Shown here piece after piece: positions 5,128-9,859 of a stretch of DNA of 9,859 nt. This DNA is from an uncultured Collinsella sp. GTDB lineage: Bacteria; Actinomycetota; Coriobacteriia; Coriobacteriales; Coriobacteriaceae. A program made the position numbers and the translations under genes. Below the pieces are notes generated by a model. The model had not been told where the DNA came from. It searched no databases and saw nothing but the letters and a program-made list of their open reading frames with translations. The DNA lies in contig CATVQO010000048.1 of the NCBI GenBank assembly GCA_958346165.1, positions 1-9,859 on the forward strand, written 5' to 3'. Within the stretch, counting starts at the first letter, position 1; the number at the start of each line of letters is the position of its first letter.

Positions 5128-7929
5128 TTAAAGGGCATTCGCGCAGCGCTTGCAGATATGCGCGTGGCCGTTGTACTCGCCGACGGTGGTGCGGTAGTTC
5201 CAGCAACGGTCACAGCACTCGCCCTCGGCTGCCTCGATGGCAACGGAGAGTTCCTCGCCCTGGGTCAGCTCAACATCGGAAACGATGTAGAACTCGGCCA
5301 GGTCGACGGCCTTATCACCGGTCAGCAGCGCGTACATCTCGGCGGGAACGACCGCCTTGACGCGGACCTGCTGGCTCTTGGTGAAGGTACCGGCGGAGCG
5401 GGCATCCTCAAGGGCCTTGGTCACGGCGCTACGGAGCTCGAGTGAAGCCTCGAGCACGCCCTCAAACTCATTGGCCTCGTCGAACGTGATGGGCGACTTG
5501 TACCAATCGAGCAGCGCGGCGTACTTCTGGTGATCGACGCAGCCGGCGGGCGCATAGGCCATGGCCTCGTCGACCGTGTAGGACAGGATCGGCTGAAGGT
5601 CGCGCATGAGCATCGAGAAGAGCTCGGCCAGCACGGTCTGGGCGCTGCGGCGCTCGAGCGAGCCGGGCTTCTCACAGTACAGACGGTCCTTCAGGGCGTC
5701 GAGATACACGTTGGAGAGCTCGGTAACCACGAAGTCGTAGAGCGCACGGTAGGCGCGCGGGAACTCGTAGCTGGCGTAGGCATCGTCGACCTCGGCCTGA
5801 ACCTGGGTCAGACGGGCAACCATGAGCTTGTCGAGCGGCAGCAGGTCGGCAAAGGCGACGCCGTCGGTCTCGGGCTCAAACTGACCCTCGAGCTCGGAGA
5901 GCAGGAAGCGCAGCGTGTTGCGGAAACGACGGTAGGCATCGGACGTACGAGCAAGAATCTCGTGGTCGATGGACACGTCGGAGCTGGTATCGACAGATGC
6001 AACCCACAGACGGATGATGTCGGCGCCCATCTCGTCGCAGACCTTATTGGGGTCGATGACGTTGCCGAGCGACTTGGACATCTTTCGACCCTGGCCGTCG
6101 AGGGTGAAGCCCTGCGAGACGACCGCCTTGTACGGAGCGTGGCCATTGGCACCCACCGAGGTGAGCAACGAGCTCTGGAACCAACCGCGGTGCTGGTCGG
6201 AGCCCTCGAGATACACGTCCGCCGGATACTCCAGCTCGGGACGGTACTCGCAGACGGCCTTCCAGGAGACGCCGGAATCCCACCACACGTCGAGGATGTC
6301 CTTATCGGCCTTGAGGTGATGGCCGCCGCACTTGGGGCAGACGCAGGCCTCGCCCAGGTAGCTCTCGGGAGCGTCGGTGAACCAGGCGTCGGAGCCCTTC
6401 TCGTGGAAGAGCTTGATGACGGCGTCGAGCGTGGCGTCGTTCATAACCTTCTCGCCGCAGTCGGCGCAAGTGTAGCTCGGGATAGGCACGCCCCAGTTGC
6501 GCTGACGGCTGATGCACCAGTCGGGACGCTGCTCGACCATGGCGCCGATGCGGTTGGCGGCGTGAGCCGGATACCACTTGACGTTCTCGCGAACCTCCTT
6601 GCCAGCCTGCTCACGCAAGCCGGTCTTGTCCATCGAGACAAACCACTGGTCGGTAGCACGGAAGAGCACCGGGTGCTTACAGCGCCAGCAGTGCGGATAG
6701 CTGTGCGTGATCTTCTTCTCGAGGACCAGGGTGCCGCGCTCGCGCAGGAACTCGATGATGTGTGGGTTGGCCTCATCGGTGTCCATACCGCTGAAGGGGC
6801 CACCGGTGCCAAACTCCTCGCCGGTGTAGAACTTGCCGTCGTCATCGACCGGCATGCAGATGTCGGTGATGCCCTCCTTGAGGCACGCGAAGTAGTCATC
6901 GACGCCGTGACCGGGCGAGTTGTGGACGATACCGGTACCGTCATCGACACCGACGTAATCGGCCAGCAGCGCCACGCCCTCAACGCCGTCAAAGATCGGC
7001 TGCTTGTAGTGGATGTGGTGGAAGGTCTCGGCGGGAACCACGTAGGGCTTTCCGTCGACCATAACCGGGGTGTACTCCCAGCCAAACTCCTCGCAGCACT
7101 TGGGAGCCAGGTCCTCAAGCATGACCTCGGCACGGCCATCGTGCTCAACGGCGACATAGGCGGCGCCGGGCTTAAGGGAAACGGCCTGGTCGGAGGGGAT
7201 GGTCCACGGCGTGGTCGTCCAGATGATAAAGTCGACCGGGCCATCGAAGTTCTCGAGGCCGGCGGGCTTGGAGGTCATCTCAAAGCGCACGAAGATGGAC
7301 GGGCTCGTCTCGTCGGAGTACTCGATCTCGGCCTCGGCCAGCGCGGTGTGGCAGTGCTTGCACCAGTGAACCGGCTTGTGGCCGCGATAGATCATGCCCT
7401 TATCGAACATGGCCTTAAAGACCTCGATATCGGCAGCATCATGCTGGTGATAGAGCGTCAGATAGGGGTTGTCCCAGTCGCCGAGCACGCCCAGACGACG
7501 GAAGCCGGCCTTCTGGAGCTCGATGTTCTCGACAGCGAACTCGTTGCAGAGCTCACGAATCTTGGCCGTGGGGGTCTGGTTGAACTTCTCGGTGCCGAGC
7601 TTCTCCTCGACCTTGTGCTCGATCGGCTGGCCGTGGCAGTCCCAACCGGGGACATAAGGAACCTCATAACCCTGCATCATCCAGTAGCGGTTGATCATGT
7701 CCTTGGAGATCTTGTTCATGGCGTGGCCGATGTGGATCGGGCCGTTGGCGTACGGAGGACCGTCGTGCAGCACGAACTTCTTATGACCCTCGTTCTTCTT
7801 CAGAACCTGCTCGTAGACCTTGTTGTCCTGCCAGTCCTTGAGTCGCTTGGGCTCGGACTTGGAAAGACCGGCACGCATGGGAAAACCGGTTTTGGGCAGA
7901 TTCATCGTCTGCTTGTACTCGTTTGCCAC
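5128..7929 (-). CDS. ileS: Isoleucyl-tRNA synthetase
   Basis: This 933-residue class I synthetase charges tRNA-Ile with isoleucine and edits mischarged valine. Visible in order: the HIGH motif (66-69) within PYANGPIHIGH; the CP1 editing domain with WTTTPWTIPSD (237-247) and GTGIVHNSPGHGVDDY (331-346); a CxxC pair of zinc-ribbon type (CADCG around 488-492 and CPKCGG around 531-536); DILDVWWDSG (544-553); KMSKS (616-620); an anticodon-binding domain; and a C-terminal zinc knuckle CDRC...CKRC just before the end. The length is normal for bacterial IleS. I start it at GTG 7927-7929 (VANEYKQTMNLPKTGFP), preceded by AAAGGGG at 4-nt spacing. ATG at Met9 is possible but lacks a ribosome site. Longer upstream readings run into the T-box terminator. 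Expression is controlled by the T-box leader directly upstream. Confidence 0.97.
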   Translation of the reverse strand: MANEYKQTMNLPKTGFPMRAGLSKSEPKRLKDWQDNKVYEQVLKKNEGHKKFVLHDGPPYANGPIHIGHAMNKISKDMINRYWMMQGYEVPYVPGWDCHGQPIEHKVEEKLGTEKFNQTPTAKIRELCNEFAVENIELQKAGFRRLGVLGDWDNPYLTLYHQHDAADIEVFKAMFDKGMIYRGHKPVHWCKHCHTALAEAEIEYSDETSPSIFVRFEMTSKPAGLENFDGPVDFIIWTTTPWTIPSDQAVSLKPGAAYVAVEHDGRAEVMLEDLAPKCCEEFGWEYTPVMVDGKPYVVPAETFHHIHYKQPIFDGVEGVALLADYVGVDDGTGIVHNSPGHGVDDYFACLKEGITDICMPVDDDGKFYTGEEFGTGGPFSGMDTDEANPHIIEFLRERGTLVLEKKITHSYPHCWRCKHPVLFRATDQWFVSMDKTGLREQAGKEVRENVKWYPAHAANRIGAMVEQRPDWCISRQRNWGVPIPSYTCADCGEKVMNDATLDAVIKLFHEKGSDAWFTDAPESYLGEACVCPKCGGHHLKADKDILDVWWDSGVSWKAVCEYRPELEYPADVYLEGSDQHRGWFQSSLLTSVGANGHAPYKAVVSQGFTLDGQGRKMSKSLGNVIDPNKVCDEMGADIIRLWVASVDTSSDVSIDHEILARTSDAYRRFRNTLRFLLSELEGQFEPETDGVAFADLLPLDKLMVARLTQVQAEVDDAYASYEFPRAYRALYDFVVTELSNVYLDALKDRLYCEKPGSLERRSAQTVLAELFSMLMRDLQPILSYTVDEAMAYAPAGCVDHQKYAALLDWYKSPITFDEANEFEGVLEASLELRSAVTKALEDARSAGTFTKSQQVRVKAVVPAEMYALLTGDKAVDLAEFYIVSDVELTQGEELSVAIEAAEGECCDRCWNYRTTVGEYNGHAHICKRCANAL

Positions 7930-7933
7930 GGTA

Positions 7934-7940
7934 CCCCTTT
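7934..7940 (-). promoter_or_regulatory. Ribosome binding site that sets a GTG start for ileS
   Basis: The minus strand reads AAAGGGG, 4 nt before GTG at 7929. It lies downstream of the T-box terminator and its T tract, so it is exposed only in readthrough transcripts. Confidence 0.75.
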
Positions 7941-7978
7941 CATATCGTGGGCGCGCACGCCCGTTGGGCACCAAAAAA

Positions 7979-8009
7979 GCGCCCGTCCCTACAAGCTGGG
8001 ACGAAGCGC
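7979..8009 (-). terminator. T-box-controlled transcription terminator
   Basis: The minus strand forms GCGC-TT-CGTCCC paired with GGGACG-G-GCGC around an 8-nt loop. It is followed directly by six T residues (7973-7978). The left arm CGTCCC is shared with the 3' strand of the antiterminator, so the two structures exclude each other. Confidence 0.88.
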
Positions 8010-8060
8010 CACGAAACGGACTGTACGCCCGCAAAAGCTCTTCGCTTAACCACCCAGCTT
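7993..8060 (-). promoter_or_regulatory. T-box antiterminator with a 7-nt UGGUUAA bulge
   Basis: Helix A1 is AAGCTGGG (8053-8060) with CCCAGCTT (7993-8000), eight perfect pairs. Helix A2 is GCGAAG (8040-8045) with CTTCGT (8001-8006), six pairs including one wobble. Between the 5' strands lies a 7-nt bulge (8046-8052) reading UGGUUAA; the 3' strand is continuous. This is the canonical antiterminator geometry, but the family consensus bulge is UGGNACC. Confidence 0.88.
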
Positions 8061-8285
8061 AGATGCCCTCGCCCGCGTATTCGCGCGCTCGCATCCGTTA
8101 CTCGGCTGGCCTGTATCGACGACCATCTCGGCGATATCTACTAAGACGTGCCTGTGCGGCATATCCGTTGGGACCGCAGCTCCGGGGTGATTTTCATCGG
8201 TCGCATGCGCGGGTTCTCAGCGATCCCCGCTCTCTGTAGCATGCGGACGGCCGACTACTCGTCCCCATCAACGCTTATGCGGAGT

Positions 8286-8291
8286 ATGCTA
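8286..8291 (-). promoter_or_regulatory. Candidate extended -10 promoter of the ileS leader
   Basis: The minus strand reads TGC directly before TAGCAT (four of six matches to TATAAT), an extended -10 arrangement. Transcription would begin near 8279, about 10 nt before T-box stem I, which is where it is expected. The -35 position is poor (TTTTTC at 17-nt spacing). Confidence 0.5.
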
Positions 8292-8415
8292 GCACGTTCC
8301 GCGCCGGCGAAAAACCCTCAACACTGGTTTTATACGTTCGAAATTTCTCGCGGCTGTGGACCTTCTCTAGGAGCAAAATACCTGAAAGCACTTTATCGAA
8401 AGAAAGAAGGTTGCC
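8292..8415. other. Divergent intergenic region between the ileS leader and the alcohol dehydrogenase gene
   Basis: This 124-nt region must hold the plus-strand promoter of the dehydrogenase gene. The only A/T-rich -10-like sequences are TATACG (8331-8336) and a weaker AAATAC further down, neither with a good -35. A ribosome site AGAAGG lies about 5 nt before the ATG at 8416. I see no operator palindrome, hairpin or small ORF that I can defend. Confidence 0.5.
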
Positions 8416-9498
8416 ATGCGCACGATTGGAATGAGTGATTATACCGTTGGCGAGGATTGCTTTACCGAGCTGCCCGCCGCACTGGCCGAGTACGGAGCGA
8501 CCAAGGTCGCTATCATTGGCGGCAAGCGAGCCCTGGCTGCGGCGCTGCCGGGAATCGAGGCGGCACTTGAAGGTACCGATGTCGAGGTCCTGGAGACGCG
8601 CGTCTATGGCACCAACAGTACGCGTGCCAATATCGCCAAGGTCGTGAACTCCCCTGCCTGCCAGGAAGCCGACGTGCTCATCGCATGCGGCGGCGGCAAG
8701 GCGCTCGACACCGTGAAGACCGCAGCCATCGAGCTCAAGAAGATCGTCTTCACCGTCCCGACGATCTGTTCTAACTGCTCCGCCGCGACCGCCATTGCCG
8801 TCGTGTACAACGTCGACGGCTCGCTCGAGGGCTATTCGTACCCCAACCGACCCGCGCACATCTTCATCAACCCCAAGATCATCGCCGAGGCACCGGCAGA
8901 GTACTTCTGGGCCGGCGTGGGCGATGCCCTGTCTAAGCAGCCCGAGGTCGAATACGCCACGAGCGCCGGCAACCTAGAGCACACGGCAGGCCTTGGCCTG
9001 GCACTCGCCCATACCTGCTCCGAGCCGCTGTTTACCTATGGTGTGCAGGGTCTTGAGGATGTGCGCCAGAATCTGTCGAGCGAGGCCGTCAAGCAGATCG
9101 CGCTCGACATCGTGGTCAACACGGGCTATGTCTCGAACCTGACCAACCAGAACGATTACTACTACAACTCGAGCGTGGCGCACGCGTTCTACAACGCTAC
9201 CTGCAGCATTCCGCGTGAGGGCACCTACCTGCATGGCGAGGTCGTGAGCCTGGGCGTGCTGGTACTGTTTGCCTATACGGGCGATACCGAGAACCTTGAG
9301 CGCTACGCCGCCTTTAACAAGCAGATGGGGCTGCCCGTAACGCTTGAGCAGGTTGGCCTTACCGAGGCAGATATCCCGGCCCTGTGCGAATACGCGCACG
9401 CCACCAACGAGTGGAAGCAGGGAAACCCCGAGCCCTTCACCGACGAAAAATTCGCCGCCGCCATCAAGGCTGCCAACGCCTACGGCCACACGCTCTAG
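8416..9498 (+). CDS. Iron-containing alcohol dehydrogenase, glycerol dehydrogenase-like
   Basis: This 360-residue protein belongs to the Fe-ADH family on the glycerol-dehydrogenase side and probably reduces or oxidises a small alcohol/ketone pair with NAD(P)H. The N-terminal Rossmann-like domain has CGGGKALDTVK (GGGK at 92-95). The C-terminal helical domain carries the metal ligands at GldA spacing: Asp170 (GVGDALSK), His256 (VAHAFYN) and His273 (YLHGE). Segments PAHIFINPKIIAEAPAEY and NLEHTAGLGLALA also align with GldA. However, the GldA pocket segment TIASTDAP reads TICSNCSA here, so the glycerol-contacting aspartate is replaced by Cys121. True glycerol use is therefore doubtful; a hydroxycarboxylate or other carbonyl substrate is possible. 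AGAAGG precedes the ATG. The gene diverges from ileS and appears monocistronic, ending in a hairpin 9 nt after its stop. Confidence 0.9.
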   Translation: MRTIGMSDYTVGEDCFTELPAALAEYGATKVAIIGGKRALAAALPGIEAALEGTDVEVLETRVYGTNSTRANIAKVVNSPACQEADVLIACGGGKALDTVKTAAIELKKIVFTVPTICSNCSAATAIAVVYNVDGSLEGYSYPNRPAHIFINPKIIAEAPAEYFWAGVGDALSKQPEVEYATSAGNLEHTAGLGLALAHTCSEPLFTYGVQGLEDVRQNLSSEAVKQIALDIVVNTGYVSNLTNQNDYYYNSSVAHAFYNATCSIPREGTYLHGEVVSLGVLVLFAYTGDTENLERYAAFNKQMGLPVTLEQVGLTEADIPALCEYAHATNEWKQGNPEPFTDEKFAAAIKAANAYGHTL

Positions 9499-9507
9499 GA
9501 CTGGCCC

Positions 9508-9548
9508 AAAACCACCACAAAGGGGACAGGCACCTTTCTGGTGGTTTT
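9508..9548 (+). terminator. Repeat hairpin copy 2, terminator after the alcohol dehydrogenase gene (bidirectional)
   Basis: Stem AAAACCACCA, a C/C mismatch, then AAAGG pairs with CCTTT and TGGTGGTTTT around the loop GGACAGGCA. It is followed by more T (T run 9545-9550). It starts 9 nt after the TAG stop. The convergent DUF523 gene stops at 9549-9551, so the same hairpin can also serve the minus strand, with a TTTTGGG tail. Confidence 0.88.
9508..9548 (+). repeat. Dispersed palindromic repeat, copy 2 (GGGGACAGGCACC core)
   Basis: This is the second copy of the 41-nt palindrome, 39/41 identical to the minus-strand copy at 1866-1906. Its two differences fall in the stem: one gives a wobble-versus-pair change and the other a mismatch. 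The loop and core are unchanged. Confidence 0.85.
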
Positions 9549-9859
9549 TTATTGATCCAGCATGTTGGGGTCGAACTCGCTTGCCGGGATCACGCGGTAC
9601 CCGTGACGCAGCAGCAGGTCGACGAAAACACCGTTGCCCGCGGTGAGCGTACCGCTAAAGGTGCCGTCGTAGATGTGACCCGCACCGCACGAGGGGCTGC
9701 GGTCCTGAAGGATGCACGCGACTATCTCTTCCGGTCCGCCTGCCTGCTCGCACATATCAAGCGCGCGCTGAGCACCCTGGCGAAACTCGCGATCGACTGA
9801 GGTACCCTCGCAGGTACGGACCTCGCCGTTCACAATCTCGGACGGCTTGCGCGGCGTGG
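9549..9859 (-). CDS. DUF523 (TudS-like) protein, 3' part only
   Basis: About 103 C-terminal codons are present, and the frame is open to the right edge of the window. Leading residues TPRKPSEIVNGEV match the family's TPRPPAEI region. The GTG at 9831-9833 is therefore most likely an internal valine, not the start. The middle segment CILQDRSPSCGAGHIYDGTF contains the highly conserved SPSCG and YDGTFSG motifs of DUF523. TudS, a DUF523 protein, is a thiouracil desulfurase with a cysteine-bound iron-sulfur cluster; the SPSCG cysteine is one likely ligand. The N-terminal cysteine motif lies outside the window. There is no C-terminal DUF1722 domain, because the protein ends shortly after RHGYRVIPASEF. 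It converges on the dehydrogenase gene. Confidence 0.85.
   Translation of the reverse strand, partial: TPRKPSEIVNGEVRTCEGTSVDREFRQGAQRALDMCEQAGGPEEIVACILQDRSPSCGAGHIYDGTFSGTLTAGNGVFVDLLLRHGYRVIPASEFDPNMLDQ

Larger units (their letters stand above)
7973..8270 (-). promoter_or_regulatory. T-box riboswitch leader of ileS (Ile specifier ATC)
   Basis: This leader of about 300 nt shows the full T-box layout on the minus strand. Stem I runs from GGGG (8263-8266) to CCCC (8184-8187). It has the AGTA/GAA S-turn pair flanking the specifier loop, a GCATGC/GCATGC upper stem, and the distal AGAGAG...GAGAACCCG segment typical of stem I apices. The specifier reads ATC (8189-8191), an isoleucine codon. A stem III-like hairpin (GGATGC...GCATC, about 8063-8096) precedes the antiterminator. 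The T-box bulge begins UGGU, which can pair with an acceptor end whose discriminator is A, as in tRNA-Ile. By family knowledge, uncharged tRNA-Ile stabilises the antiterminator and lets transcription reach ileS. No coding capacity is apparent in the leader. Confidence 0.92.

Noticed and set aside
7930..8034. Upstream 35-codon extension of ileS
   Set aside because: It translates the T-box terminator and antiterminator, and IleS similarity begins only at the NLPKTGFP region. AAAGGGG before GTG at 7929 marks the true start.
5530..8049. Open plus-strand frame of 839 codons lying antisense to ileS and its leader
   Set aside because: It mirrors ileS, whose codon use in this GC-rich genome avoids TTA, CTA and TCA, the codons that would give antisense stops. 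The translation is low-complexity (Val, Leu, Gly, Asp, Glu) with no recognisable domain, and no promoter or ribosome site supports it.
8201..8243. Inverted GCATGC pair, which could look like an operator
   Set aside because: The two GCATGC sequences pair with each other as the upper helix of T-box stem I, so RNA structure explains them.
1..9859. CRISPR arrays, tRNA or rRNA genes, insertion sequences, phage or defence genes
   Set aside because: I looked on both strands and found no spaced direct repeats, tRNA-like cloverleaf outside the T-box leader, transposase motifs or terminal inverted repeats. The only repeat pair is the 41-nt palindrome already listed.

Overview
The window is a compact, moderately high-GC chromosomal segment from a bacterium. 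It holds eight recognisable genes, two of them cut by the window edges. The gene set, start-codon habits and base composition fit an anaerobic Coriobacteriia-type actinobacterium; Collinsella is my best guess, but that is an inference from style and not a proven assignment. No phage, transposase, CRISPR array, tRNA or rRNA was found.

Layout. Everything from position 1 to about 8290 is transcribed on the minus strand. Reading in that direction: an ileS T-box leader (about 8280-7973) precedes isoleucyl-tRNA synthetase (7929-5128), which ends at a strong intrinsic terminator (5025-5057). Next come lspA (lipoprotein signal peptidase) and an RluD-family pseudouridine synthase, whose stop and start codons overlap. 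A membrane family 2 glycosyltransferase follows and ends in a hairpin at 1866-1906. After it lie a short type IV prepilin-peptidase-like protein and a dGTPase-like HD phosphohydrolase, 31 nt apart. The last gene is the very start of a rarA-like AAA+ ATPase that runs off the left edge. On the plus strand, divergent from ileS, is an iron-containing alcohol dehydrogenase of the glycerol-dehydrogenase type (8416-9498). It converges on the 3' part of a DUF523 (TudS-like) gene on the minus strand that runs off the right edge.

How it works together. Most genes are housekeeping: aminoacylation, rRNA modification, lipoprotein maturation, nucleotide-pool control and fork repair. The clearest regulation is the T-box leader. 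Stem I has an ATC (Ile) specifier, and a long antiterminator competes with a terminator just before ileS, so ileS should be induced when tRNA-Ile is uncharged.

The least ordinary signal is a 41-nt imperfect palindrome present twice (1866-1906 on the minus strand, 9508-9548 on the plus strand; 39 of 41 bases identical). Both copies carry the core GGGGACAGGCACC. Both lie 8-9 nt after the stop codon of the preceding gene, in the same orientation relative to it. It looks like a dispersed repeat acting as a transcription terminator. I see no convincing new multi-gene system.
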